DNA from: Phycisphaeraceae bacterium
GTDB taxonomy: Bacteria; Planctomycetota; Phycisphaerae; Phycisphaerales; UBA1924
Assembly: GCA_021297895.1 (NCBI GenBank)
Contig: JAJTHN010000052.1
Span: forward strand, 1 to 64,000
Reading direction: 5' to 3'
DNA: 64,000 bases
Part shown: one piece after another, positions 38,841-47,258 of the stretch
Layout of the letters: every line of letters begins with the position of its first letter
How positions within the stretch are numbered: position 1 is the stretch's first letter
Notes under the pieces: model-generated
Seen by the model: only the letters and a program-made list of their open reading frames with translations
Told to the model about the DNA's origin: nothing
The model's database searches: none
Program-made: the position numbers and the translations under genes

Positions 38841-40571
38841 ATGATCCCGACGTTCACGCCCGCTAGCGACTACGTGCCCGCGCAGATCGACGCCCTGAAT
38901 TGGGACGCCCTCGCGCCGCTGTTCAAGGGTCTCCTGGAGCGCGAGCTGCACTGCGCCAAGTGCATCGAGCGGCTGATCATCGACCGCAGCGAACTCGACG
39001 CCACCATCGCCGAGGCCTACACCACGCTGTACGTCACCATGACCTGCCATACGGATGATCAGGAGGTCAAGAAGAAGTACTTCGCGTTCGTCGAGAACAT
39101 CGAGCCCCGCTGGAAGGAAGCCAGTTTCGAGCTCGACAAGCGGATCATCGCCAGCCCCTTCATCAAGGATCTGGATCAGAACCGCTACCGCGTTCTGCTG
39201 CGCGACATGAAGACGTCGGTCGAACTCTTCCGCACCGAGAACCTGCCGCTGGAGGCCGAGCACACCAAGATCCAGCAGAAGTATCAGGAACTCAACGGCG
39301 CGATGATGGTCACCTTCCGCGGCCAGGAGCGCACGCTCCAGCAGATGGGCGTGTTCCAGGAGGACACCGACCGCGCCACGCGCGAAGAGGCCTGGCGTCT
39401 CGTCGCCGAGCGCCGGCTCAAGGACCGTGCCGAGGGTGACACGATCTTCGACAAGCTCCTGGACCTGCGCCAGCGCATCGCCCGCAACGCCGGCTGCGCG
39501 GGCTACCGCGACTTCGCCTTCCGCCAGCGTCGCCGATATGACTACACCGTCGAGGACTGCAACCGCTTTGCGCAGGGTGTCGAGCAGCACATCGTCCCCG
39601 TGCTCCGCCGGCTCAACCGCGAACGCGCCAAGGCCCTGGGCCTCCCGGCACTGCGTCCGTGGGATCTTGCCGTGGACATCAAGGGCCGCGCTCCGCTCCG
39701 CCCGTTCGCAACGTGCGACGAAATGGTCGAGCGCACCAGCCGCATCTTCCACCGCATGGACCGTGGCCTGGGCGAGCTGTTCGACTCGATGCGTCACGGC
39801 GGATGTCTGGATCTCGACAGCCGCAAGGGCAAGGCCCCCGGCGGGTATCAGGCCTCGCGCGACCGCATCCGCATGCCGTTCATCTTCATGAACGCCGTCG
39901 GCCTGCAGCGCGACGTCGAGACGATGGTCCACGAAGCCGGCCACGCGTTCCACTCGCTGCTGAGCCGTCAGGAGCAGATCCTCTCCTACCGCTCCGATGC
40001 GCCGATCGAGTTCTGCGAGGTCGCGTCCATGACGATGGAACTCACGGCGCACCCGTTCCTCGATGAGTTCTACTCCAAGCCCGATGCCGACCGCGCCCGC
40101 CGCGTGCATCTCGAGCAACTGGCCACGCTCCTGCCGTGGATCGCCACGATCGACCAGTTCCAGCACTGGCTGTACACGAACGTGGGCCATACCCAGCAGC
40201 AGCGCACCGACGCGTGGCTGGAACTCCGCCGGCGCTTCGGCCCCGAGGTCGACTGGTCCGGCACCAGTGGCACGCTGAACCTCGCAGAGGCCCGCGCCGC
40301 CGAGTGGCAGCGGCAGCTCCATCTCTTCACCTCGCCGTTCTACTACATCGAGTACGGCATCGCCCAGCTCGGCGCGTTGCAGTTGTACTCCATCTACCGC
40401 ACGGACCCCGCCAAGGCGATCACTGGCTACAAGTCCGCCCTCGCCCTCGGCGGCAGCCGCCCGCTGCCGGATCTCTTCCGCGCCGCCGGGCTGGACTTTG
40501 ACTTCTCCCCCGAGCGCATCCGCAAGACGTGGTCCGCCGTCGAGGAAGAACTCGCCTCGCTCCCGGCCTGA
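38841..40571 (+). CDS. M3 family oligoendopeptidase
   Basis: Zinc metallopeptidase of the PepF/thimet type that cuts oligopeptides in the cytoplasm. The 576 residues fit the family. The zinc motif is HEAGHAFHSL (His, Glu, His) with the third ligand Glu in IEFCEVASMTMEL. The C-terminal YYIEYGIAQLGALQLY is a typical substrate-site region. The ATG at 38841 follows GGAGCGACACGCG. The stop is 31 bases from the ABC-transporter ATPase gene, so peptide turnover and export or an efflux system may be co-expressed. Confidence 0.93.
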   Translation: MIPTFTPASDYVPAQIDALNWDALAPLFKGLLERELHCAKCIERLIIDRSELDATIAEAYTTLYVTMTCHTDDQEVKKKYFAFVENIEPRWKEASFELDKRIIASPFIKDLDQNRYRVLLRDMKTSVELFRTENLPLEAEHTKIQQKYQELNGAMMVTFRGQERTLQQMGVFQEDTDRATREEAWRLVAERRLKDRAEGDTIFDKLLDLRQRIARNAGCAGYRDFAFRQRRRYDYTVEDCNRFAQGVEQHIVPVLRRLNRERAKALGLPALRPWDLAVDIKGRAPLRPFATCDEMVERTSRIFHRMDRGLGELFDSMRHGGCLDLDSRKGKAPGGYQASRDRIRMPFIFMNAVGLQRDVETMVHEAGHAFHSLLSRQEQILSYRSDAPIEFCEVASMTMELTAHPFLDEFYSKPDADRARRVHLEQLATLLPWIATIDQFQHWLYTNVGHTQQQRTDAWLELRRRFGPEVDWSGTSGTLNLAEARAAEWQRQLHLFTSPFYYIEYGIAQLGALQLYSIYRTDPAKAITGYKSALALGGSRPLPDLFRAAGLDFDFSPERIRKTWSAVEEELASLPA

Positions 40572-40602
40572 AGCGCCGCCGATCTCCCGCTCCAGCACCG
40601 CG

Positions 40603-41466
40603 ATGCTCGAACTCCGCAATCTCCGCAAACGCTTCGGCTCGTTGACCGCGGTCGACGGGCTGTCGCTCGCGCTGCGCCCCGGTGAGGTCTTCGGACTCCT
40701 CGGCCCAAACGGCGCCGGCAAGAGCACAACGATCTCCATGATGGTCGGCCTGCTCGAGCCCGATGAAGGCTCCGTCGTCCTTCATCACGACAACCGCGAG
40801 CACTCCCCGCAGCACGCGCACGTCCGCGCGATGCTCGGTCTGGCCCCGCAGAGCCTGGCGATCTACGACGAGCTTTCCGCCATCGAGAACCTGCGTTTCT
40901 TCGCGAACCTCTACGGCATCCGCGGCCGCGACGCCATCACACGCGCCCAGAACGCCCTCGCCCTCACCGGCCTGAGCGACCGCGCCCACGACCGCGCCAA
41001 GGTCTTCTCCGGCGGCATGAAGCGCCGCCTCAACCTCGCCTGCGCGCTGCTCCACCGGCCGCGGCTTGTCCTCATGGATGAGCCCACCGCCGGTGTCGAT
41101 CCGCAGTCGCGCAACGCGCTCTTCGACATCGTCCGCACCCTTCAGGCCGACGGCGTCACCGTCGTCTACTGCACGCACTACATGGAAGAGGCCGAGAAAC
41201 TCTGCGACCGCGTCGCCGTTGTCGATCGCGGCCGCCTGCTGGCCATCGGCACCGTCCACGAACTCATCAACGCCCACGGCGGGCCGAGCGAATTGGTCCT
41301 CGAGCACGACTCCGCACCCGGAACCCTCGCCCGATCCCCCGTCACCGATCCCATCCCCGAACTCGCCGCGGCGATCGCCAAGGGCGGTCTGCGCTCCGCC
41401 ACCATCCAGCGACCCACGCTCGAAAACGTTTTCCTCAACCTTACCGGCCGCAGCCTGCGCGACTGA
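40603..41466 (+). CDS. ABC transporter ATP-binding protein (ABC-2 type exporter)
   Basis: A 287-residue ATPase. Walker A GPNGAGKST is at about residues 33-41, the Q-loop in LGLAPQSLAIYDELSA, signature SGGMKRRL, Walker B LVLMDEPTAGVDP, and the switch His in VVYCTHYMEEAE. The sequence is of the multidrug/NatA type. The C-terminal 60 residues form the usual accessory region ending TLENVFLNLTGRSLRD. The permease begins 51 bases later. Confidence 0.95.
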   Translation: MLELRNLRKRFGSLTAVDGLSLALRPGEVFGLLGPNGAGKSTTISMMVGLLEPDEGSVVLHHDNREHSPQHAHVRAMLGLAPQSLAIYDELSAIENLRFFANLYGIRGRDAITRAQNALALTGLSDRAHDRAKVFSGGMKRRLNLACALLHRPRLVLMDEPTAGVDPQSRNALFDIVRTLQADGVTVVYCTHYMEEAEKLCDRVAVVDRGRLLAIGTVHELINAHGGPSELVLEHDSAPGTLARSPVTDPIPELAAAIAKGGLRSATIQRPTLENVFLNLTGRSLRD

Positions 41467-41517
41467 TTCAGCCCGCCCCCGCCCGCCCCCGATCGCATCA
41501 GCCCCGACGCACCAAGC

Positions 41518-42828
41518 ATGATCCTCGCCCTGGCCATCAAGGACCTCCGCCTGCTCAGCCGCGATGTCACCGCGCTGTTCTTCACCTTCGCCTTCCCCGT
41601 CATCTTCGCCGTCTTCTTCGGCATGATGTTCTCCGGCGGCGGCCGCGGCTCGGGCAAACTCGCCCTCGCCATCGTCGATGAAGATCGCTCCGCCCGTTCG
41701 CAGGCTCTGGTCCAGCGACTGACCGACAGCGGCGAGTTCGACCTCTCCCCAGCCGACTCCGCCGACGCCGCCGAACATCTGGTCCTCACGCGCAAGGCCG
41801 CGGCGTTCATCCGCATTCCCGCGGGCTTCGGCAAGGCCGGCGAGTCCTTCCTGCTCAATCCCGGCAACGCCCCGGCGCTGGAGGTCGGCGTCGATCCCTC
41901 GCGACAGGCCGAGAGCGGCATGATCCAGGGCATCCTCACCAAACACGCCTTCGCCGACTTCGGCGAGGCGATGATGAACCCCGCCAAGATGCGTCAGCAA
42001 CTGGCCACGACCATCCCGCTCGCGCGCGTCGCCGCCGCCGCGGGAGCCGGACCAAAGTCCCTGCCGGACTTTCTCACGCAGCTCGACCGCTTCATGGGCG
42101 AAATGGAACGCGAAACCGCGGCGACCACCGCCACCCCGAGCGACCCCGCATCCGCGACGACGACAGCCCCCGCCGCCGGCTTCAATCCCGTGAACATCAC
42201 CACGCGCGACGTCAAGCCGCCGCGCACCGGCCCGACCAACGCCTTCGCGGTGAGCTTCCCGCAGGGCATCATCTGGGGCGTCATGGGCGCGAGCATGGGC
42301 TTCGCCGGCTCGCTGCTCTCTGAACGCAAGGCCGGCACGCTCGCCCGACTGCTCGTCGCCCCGGCCAACCGCCGCCACGTCATCATGGGCAAGGCCCTCG
42401 GCTGCCTGATCGCCTGCCTGCTGGTCATCTTGCTCATGCTCTCGATGGCCGTCGCGTTCTTCGCGGTGCGTCCCGGCGATCCGCTGAAACTCGCCGCGGC
42501 GATCCTGGCCACGAGCGTGGCCTTTGTCGGCTTGATGATGATCGTCTCCTGCATCGCCCGCAGCGATCAGGGCGCATCGGGCCTTGGCTGGGGCATCATG
42601 ATGGTCCTGGCGATGCTCGGCGGCGCAACCGTCCCGCTGTTTGCCATGCCCGCGTGGATGCAGCAGGTCTCCGACATCTCGCCCATCAAGTGGGCCATCC
42701 TCGCCATCGAGGCCGGCCTCTGGCGGCCTCTTTCGTGGACCGAGGTCGCGCCCGCGCTGGTCATCCTGACCACCATCGGAGTCGCCGGCTTTGCCATCGG
42801 CCTGCGCTTCTTCCGCACCGCGCCGTGA
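41518..42828 (+). CDS. ABC-2 type transporter permease
   Basis: A 436-residue membrane protein pairing with the upstream ATPase. An N-terminal helix (ALFFTFAFPVIFAVFFGMMF) is followed by a large extracytoplasmic domain of about 220 residues and five C-terminal helices (GIIWGVMGASMGFAGSL; LGCLIACLLVILLMLSMAVA; LAAAILATSVAFVGLMMIVS; GIMMVLAMLGGATVPLFAMP; LVILTTIGVAGFAIGLRFF). This is the YhhJ/NatB-like exporter layout. Cargo unknown. Confidence 0.93.
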   Translation: MILALAIKDLRLLSRDVTALFFTFAFPVIFAVFFGMMFSGGGRGSGKLALAIVDEDRSARSQALVQRLTDSGEFDLSPADSADAAEHLVLTRKAAAFIRIPAGFGKAGESFLLNPGNAPALEVGVDPSRQAESGMIQGILTKHAFADFGEAMMNPAKMRQQLATTIPLARVAAAAGAGPKSLPDFLTQLDRFMGEMERETAATTATPSDPASATTTAPAAGFNPVNITTRDVKPPRTGPTNAFAVSFPQGIIWGVMGASMGFAGSLLSERKAGTLARLLVAPANRRHVIMGKALGCLIACLLVILLMLSMAVAFFAVRPGDPLKLAAAILATSVAFVGLMMIVSCIARSDQGASGLGWGIMMVLAMLGGATVPLFAMPAWMQQVSDISPIKWAILAIEAGLWRPLSWTEVAPALVILTTIGVAGFAIGLRFFRTAP

Positions 42829-42865
42829 GCCCGACCCGATCGCGCCGTCCGCGCCCGCCGCGCGA

Positions 42866-43468
42866 ATGATCTTCACCATGCCGACCGACGAGCACATCCG
42901 CGTCCGCCGACTCTCCCCGACCGACTCGGTCGTCGAACTCACGGGCCTGCTCCACCGCGCGTACGCCAAGCAGACCGCCATGGGCCTGCACGCGCTGGCC
43001 AGCCATCAGGCCCCGGAAGTCACACGCAAGCGCATCAGCAAGGGCGAGTGCTTCGTCGCCGTCATGCCCGCCGAAGCCGCCCGCGCCGCGGGGCTTGATG
43101 TCCCGGCCGACGCCGCACCCGACAGCGACCGCATCGTCGGCACGATCATGTTCCAGGAGCCCTCATGGGGCGGCGCACCCGAGAGCGGCCCACGCTGGTT
43201 CCACCGCCCGGACGTCGCGAACTTCTCCATGTTCGCCGTCGAGCCCCGTCTTCAGGGCCGCGGCGTCGGCGTCCTTCTGCTCGATCACGTCGAGAAGCGC
43301 GCCCGCGAACTGGGCATGCGCGAACTGGCCCTCTCCACCGCCGAGCCCGACACCAAACTCGTCCAGTTCTACCGCAACCGCGGCTTCCGCGATGTCGAGC
43401 GGCACGACTGGGGCGTGACCAACTACCTCAGTCTCATCATGAGCAAGTCGCTGGTGGGCGACGCGTGA
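42866..43468 (+). CDS. GNAT family N-acetyltransferase
   Basis: A 200-residue acetyltransferase. It opens IRVRRLSPTDSVVELTGLLH. The acetyl-CoA binding motif A is NFSMFAVEPRLQGRGVGVLL (core QGRGVG), and motif B is LVQFYRNRGFRDVERHDWG. Substrate cannot be inferred. The ATG at 42866 is chosen; another at 42878 would remove four residues. It follows the ABC permease by 37 bases and may be the last gene of that unit. Its stop converges on the ligase gene of the PYP group. Confidence 0.88.
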   Translation: MIFTMPTDEHIRVRRLSPTDSVVELTGLLHRAYAKQTAMGLHALASHQAPEVTRKRISKGECFVAVMPAEAARAAGLDVPADAAPDSDRIVGTIMFQEPSWGGAPESGPRWFHRPDVANFSMFAVEPRLQGRGVGVLLLDHVEKRARELGMRELALSTAEPDTKLVQFYRNRGFRDVERHDWGVTNYLSLIMSKSLVGDA

Positions 43469-43572
43469 GGTTCTGTAAGTGAGGGAGGTGCCGATTCATC
43501 GCGTCGGTGGGGGCCAGCGGGCATGAAGGTGCCGGCGGTGCCGATCGCAACGCCCTCTCTGCCGGCCCCGAT

Positions 43573-44808
43573 TCACCAATCCGCGCTCTTGCCCATCGCG
43601 TTGGTCGGCAGCGCGTCCCCGATCGTCCACGCCCGCGGCCGTTCGTGCGATGAGAGCATCGTTGCCGCGTACTCATCGATCGCCGAGCGCAGCGACTCGC
43701 GATCCGTCACCTCGTCGCTCGGCACCACGAACGCCTTGAGCCGGTCTCCCTCCTCCGCCCGCATCAGCCGCACCCGCACCTCGCGCACGCGCTGATGCTG
43801 CCGCAGGATCTCCTCCACGCGTGATGGAAAGACGTTGATCCCCGCGACTTTCACCGCCCGATCCCGCCGCGACAGCACGCGCAGCGCGCGCTCCCCTTCC
43901 CACGAGACGTGGTCCATCAGTTCCGTCGGCGCCTCACGCCGCCCATCGGCCCGAACGCGCACGATCGCATCATCGCCCGCGCGCTCCCAGAACGGGTGCA
44001 GCGTGTACGCATCCCCCGGCGCGAGCCGCACGCCGATACCGCCGGTCTCCGTCGAGCCATAAACCTCCATGATCGAGCACAGCCCCGATGCGAGAAGCCC
44101 CGCGTGCAGAGCCGGCTTGAGCGGCGATGTCGATGACACCCCCGCGCACCCGGGGAACGTGCGCACGCTCGTGAGCAGGTACTCCCACATCGCCGGGATC
44201 GAAACGATCAGGTCCGTCGCCCGCAGTTCGCGCGACAGCGCCCCCGCGCCCATCTGCCGCGCATCGAGCACACCGACCCCCAGCTTCGCCGGCAGCAGCA
44301 CCGTGAAGATGTATCCGAACAAGTGGTTCGCCGGCACGAGCGACACCACGCGCATCCGCCCCGCGAACCGGCGCGCCAGTTCGTCGGCCTCCTGATCCAG
44401 CAGTTCCGCCTCGTGCGTCACGACCTTCGGCGTGCCCGTGCTCCCGCTGGTCAGAAACGACACGCGATCGTCATACACCTCAAGCCCGCGCAGCACGATG
44501 TCCGTCCACGCCCCGATCGTCGCCGCGCCGAGCAGGTGATCCTCGATCCCGGACTCGTGCAGATGGAAGCACTCGTTGACGCGCCCCGCCGCGGCCAGCA
44601 GATCGATCGAGTCCAGATCAAGCCCGGGTGCCGCCGGCGCACCATCCGCACCGGCCGCGTGCCCGCGTCCCAGCAGCATGTTCTCGGTCCACCTCGACGG
44701 GTGGGAGAGACTCAAGGTGCCCTCGCGCACCCTGCTCCGCACCGCAGAATCGATGACATCGCACACCAGGCGGAGCGTGAGCGTTCGATCGTGCCTGGTC
44801 TTGAGCAT
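43573..44808 (-). CDS. pcl: AMP-forming ligase, probable p-coumaroyl ligase for PYP chromophore
   Basis: A 411-residue ANL-superfamily enzyme. The AMP-binding P-loop is LTSGSTGTPK (residues 119-128), the A5 motif EVYGSTETGG, the hinge/A8 region RRDRAVKVAGINVFPSRVEE, and the catalytic A10 Lys407 in LPTNAMGKSAD near the end. Only about 115 residues precede the P-loop, fewer than in normal CoA ligases. They contain LDLDSIDLL (Ser67), like the phosphopantetheine site of acyl carrier proteins, followed by helix-like HLLGAATIGAWTDIVL. Known PYP systems need a p-coumarate-activating ligase, often encoded beside pyp; this gene lies 180 bases downstream of pyp on the same strand. Substrate is inferred from context. 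GGAGG precedes the ATG. Confidence 0.75.
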   Translation of the reverse strand: MLKTRHDRTLTLRLVCDVIDSAVRSRVREGTLSLSHPSRWTENMLLGRGHAAGADGAPAAPGLDLDSIDLLAAAGRVNECFHLHESGIEDHLLGAATIGAWTDIVLRGLEVYDDRVSFLTSGSTGTPKVVTHEAELLDQEADELARRFAGRMRVVSLVPANHLFGYIFTVLLPAKLGVGVLDARQMGAGALSRELRATDLIVSIPAMWEYLLTSVRTFPGCAGVSSTSPLKPALHAGLLASGLCSIMEVYGSTETGGIGVRLAPGDAYTLHPFWERAGDDAIVRVRADGRREAPTELMDHVSWEGERALRVLSRRDRAVKVAGINVFPSRVEEILRQHQRVREVRVRLMRAEEGDRLKAFVVPSDEVTDRESLRSAIDEYAATMLSSHERPRAWTIGDALPTNAMGKSADW

Positions 44809-44863
44809 CGCGCGTGGCCTCCGGACGGGCGCACTGCGCCCTTTCCCTTATCGGCCAAATGAA

Positions 44864-44895
44864 GGCGGACCTTGGGCACGTACCCAAGGTCCGCC
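44864..44895 (-). terminator. Perfect hairpin between pyp and the ligase gene
   Basis: Arms GGCGGACCTTGGG and CCCAAGGTCCGCC, 13 bp perfect, with a CACGTA loop. On the minus strand it is followed by TTCATTT. It starts 93 bases past the pyp stop and ends 55 bases before the ligase ATG. It could terminate pyp mRNA partially, letting a fraction read into the ligase gene, or stabilise the pyp transcript end. Confidence 0.7.
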
Positions 44896-44988
44896 GTTCG
44901 GTCCTCGTTCACCTCGCGTGCGGGTGCCTACAGACGAGGCCTCGTCGGCACGGAGTGCGATCGGACAGTCAAGACTCGCTGATGCGGA

Positions 44989-45369
44989 TCACATGCGCTT
45001 GATGAAGATCCAGACCGTGTTGTCCGTCAGCGACTTCTTCATGAGGATCTTGACGCTGGTGGGCGTCATCTTGTAGTTGAACACGTACTCGAACATCACG
45101 TTGAGATCGTTCTTCTTCACGCCCTCCTGGAAGCGGCCGAAGAACGTCGGGCTGTTGGTGCAGGGCGCGACTTCCTTGAAGAAGTTCTTGCCGAGAACCG
45201 CCTTGGGGTCGCGACCGGTGATCTGCCCCTCCATCGCGTTGTACTTGAGTATCTTGCCCGTCGGGTCGAGCTGCACCGCGCCGAAGGCCAGTTTGTCCAG
45301 ATCCTGATTGGCCAGCGCCGCGTCGAGGTCGTTGGTGCCGAACTTGATCGGCTGCTGAAGTGTCGCCAT
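44989..45369 (-). CDS. pyp: Photoactive yellow protein (PYP), blue-light receptor
   Basis: A 126-residue PAS-fold photoreceptor, almost the same length as Halorhodospira PYP (125). The residues that bind and tune the p-coumaroyl chromophore are all present: Tyr43 (PYP Tyr42), Glu47 (Glu46), Thr51 (Thr50), Arg53 (Arg52) and Cys70 (Cys69, thioester link) in VAPCT. Shared stretches include [32 protein letters not shown] and MTPTSVK. It should photocycle under blue light and signal to an unknown partner. A strong ribosome binding site (AGGAGGATGAC-ATG) suggests high expression. It lies between an unknown small gene upstream and the ligase gene downstream. Confidence 0.96.
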   Translation of the reverse strand: MATLQQPIKFGTNDLDAALANQDLDKLAFGAVQLDPTGKILKYNAMEGQITGRDPKAVLGKNFFKEVAPCTNSPTFFGRFQEGVKKNDLNVMFEYVFNYKMTPTSVKILMKKSLTDNTVWIFIKRM

Positions 45370-45501
45370 GTCATCCTCCTGAGTGCCGCGTGCGCCCGCG
45401 CGGGCCGCCGCGAATGGTCCCTTGTTCGATCGTGCGATGCGTCTGTGCGTTCACACGCGTCGCGTTGCGCATTCGCGCGCGCTCCGCGCCCGCGCCGTGA
45501 T

Positions 45502-45915
45502 TCACTGCTGATTGCCCGAAACGTGCCGGAAGGACTCGTGAAGCCGCGTCAGCGTCGTCGTGGGGATCGCCACCGCGCGACCGCTGGGCTTCTTCCCGTT
45601 GCCGATGCCCAGCGAGTTGAAGAACGTGAACAGCTCCGCCTCCAGCGTCAGATACCGCTGATGCAGCGCGTGATACTCCTCAGCGCCCACCGCCAGCGTC
45701 TGCGGCGTGTAGTCCAGATTCCCGTCGAGCATCTCGCGGGCGCGGTCGGCCAGGCGATGAACGTTGTTCAACGCCTCCAGGGCCTGCTGCTCCGCCGTGA
45801 GAAAGTCGAAGTTCTTCGCCAGGCTCGCGAACCGCTCGTCGTGCTCCCGCTCAAGGTTCACGAACGCGTCGATCGCGTTCCCGCCCGTCGTGCCGCCGTT
45901 GCTCTGCTGCCTCAC
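45502..45915 (-). CDS. Small helical protein of unknown function upstream of pyp
   Basis: A 137-residue protein starting at GTG 45915 (VRQQSNGGTTGG), preceded by AAGGAGAGGCAC; an ATG at 45936 is the alternative. It is mostly helical and acidic (IDAFVNLEREHDERFASLAK, ALEALNNVHRLADRAREMLD, EYHALHQRYLTLEAELFTFF) with short flexible ends and no membrane segment. Not a family I recognise. It ends 132 bases before pyp on the same strand. It may be a PYP partner or simply a neighbour; only the gene order supports the former. Confidence 0.68.
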   Translation of the reverse strand: MRQQSNGGTTGGNAIDAFVNLEREHDERFASLAKNFDFLTAEQQALEALNNVHRLADRAREMLDGNLDYTPQTLAVGAEEYHALHQRYLTLEAELFTFFNSLGIGNGKKPSGRAVAIPTTTLTRLHESFRHVSGNQQ

Positions 45916-46199
45916 GTGCCTCTCCTTGCGATTCATGGTCGTTCGACTCGCTCGCGCCGGCAGACTCAGCCGTCGCGCTGCCGAACTCCGTGCTCCGTGA
46001 GTCCATCGGCACCCGGCCGCGCACACACCCGCAACCATCCGCAGCTCCACCCCCGCAGGGTGTTAATCTGCGCCGTCTGCCACCACCAGACAAACCCGCG
46101 CAATCACGCACGTCCAAGAACACCCGTCCCAACGCCCCGCCGCGCCCCGCATCGCCAGCCCCAGCCCCGGCCACGCATCGCGCGTCTACCCTCCGCTCC

Positions 46200-46928
46200 A
46201 TGTCCTTCGGCCTTGGCAAAGATCGAGACCTGATCCCCGAGCCCATCCTGCTCCCGGCCGAGGCCATCCCCGCGCTGCCGGACAACCTCCTTCAGTCGCC
46301 GCTCGCCGGGGTGATCGACATCCGCGCGTGGTTCCCGAACCCCGCCGCGCCGCTGGAACTGGAAATCGGCTCGGGCAAGGGCACGTTCCTTCTCCAGCAG
46401 GCCTCGCGACAGCCCGAGACGAACTTTCTGGGCATCGAATACGCACGCGAGTTCTGCGTCTACGCCGCCGACCGCATCCGCCGCGCAAACCTGCCCAACG
46501 TCCGCATGCTCTGCCTCGATGCGAGCGAGTTCGTGCACTGGCGCGTCCCCTCCGCCAGCCTGACCGCGCTGCACCTGTACTTTCCGGACCCCTGGCCCAA
46601 GAACCGCCACCACCGCCGACGCATGATCCAGGATCGCTTCTTGGCGGATTGCCAGCGGATCCTCATCCCCCGCGGCGAGCTCCGCGTCGTCACCGACCAC
46701 GCGCCCTACTGGGCCTGGATGCGCGAGCACTTTGATCGCTGGACCGCCCCCGCAGTCCCGGCAGAGTCCCCCTCGGGCCGCCCGTTCATCGAGGTCGAGT
46801 TCAAGTCCCCGCCCTCAGCGCGCGACGGCGAGATGGTCGGCACCAACTTCGAACGCAAGTACCGCCTCAACCCCGGCTCCGGCGGCGGCGGGACGGACTT
46901 CTTCGCGACAACACTGGTCAATGCCTGA
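46200..46928 (+). CDS. trmB: tRNA (guanine-N7-)-methyltransferase
   Basis: SAM-dependent methylation of G46 in the variable loop of tRNAs. It has 242 residues. The SAM-binding motif is LELEIGSGKGTFLLQQA, followed by NFLGIEYAREFC, and the family-specific HLYFPDPWPKNRHHRRRM, then GELRVVTDHAPY. The late GTNFERKYRL motif is typical. ATG 46200 matches the family start; the open frame upstream is Pro/Ala/Arg-rich and non-coding. It lies divergent from the small helical gene of the PYP group. Confidence 0.95.
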   Translation: MSFGLGKDRDLIPEPILLPAEAIPALPDNLLQSPLAGVIDIRAWFPNPAAPLELEIGSGKGTFLLQQASRQPETNFLGIEYAREFCVYAADRIRRANLPNVRMLCLDASEFVHWRVPSASLTALHLYFPDPWPKNRHHRRRMIQDRFLADCQRILIPRGELRVVTDHAPYWAWMREHFDRWTAPAVPAESPSGRPFIEVEFKSPPSARDGEMVGTNFERKYRLNPGSGGGGTDFFATTLVNA

Positions 46929-47029
46929 TCAACGCCCCAGCGGCACGCAGCCGCAGTTGGCTGCTTTCGCCCCACGCGTTGCAAATCCCGGCCCCGGCCC
47001 CGCCCCCGCGGCCCGGCTCTTAATCAAAG

Positions 47030-47103
47030 GGTGGCTAACGGGACTCGAACCCGCGACAACCGGGACCACAACCCGGTGCTCTACCAACTGAGCTATAGCC
47101 ACC
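47030..47103 (-). tRNA. tRNA-His (GTG anticodon)
   Basis: Cloverleaf on the minus strand. Acceptor arms GTGGCTA (47102-47096) and TAGCCAC (47037-47031) pair perfectly. The D-arm is AGCTCAGTTGGTAGAGC, the anticodon stem CCGGG/CCCGG encloses TTGTGGT (anticodon GTG), and the T-arm contains GTTCGAGTC. An encoded G at 47103 (G-1) faces C73 at 47030, the hallmark of bacterial tRNA-His. The CCA end is not encoded. Confidence 0.97.
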
Positions 47104-47258
47104 ATCACGCCCGATCCTCCACGCTGGCCCACAGGCCGCGCGCCGACGAAAAGGCAGGTCAGAACGGTAGCGAGGCAGGTGGGGGGTGGTCAAACGTTCG
47201 CCCCCCATCCGGGCCCACTTCGCTCGCCCCGGGACGCAATTCGACCCGGCTGGGAGTC

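Noticed and set aside
37674-40739. A 1021-codon open frame on the minus strand across the hypothetical protein and the M3 peptidase
   Set aside because: The plus strand holds an unmistakable M3 peptidase with zinc motif. Long antisense frames are expected when third positions are G/C, and the translated sequence has no family features.
40420-42981. An 853-codon minus-strand frame across the ABC transporter genes
   Set aside because: It is antisense to a complete ATPase and permease; its Gly/Glu/Ala/Arg-rich composition is typical of a shadow frame.
43573-45915. Tyrosine ammonia-lyase to supply p-coumarate beside pyp
   Set aside because: No protein with the Ala-Ser-Gly MIO motif region of ammonia-lyases is encoded in the window; it must be elsewhere or p-coumarate is imported.
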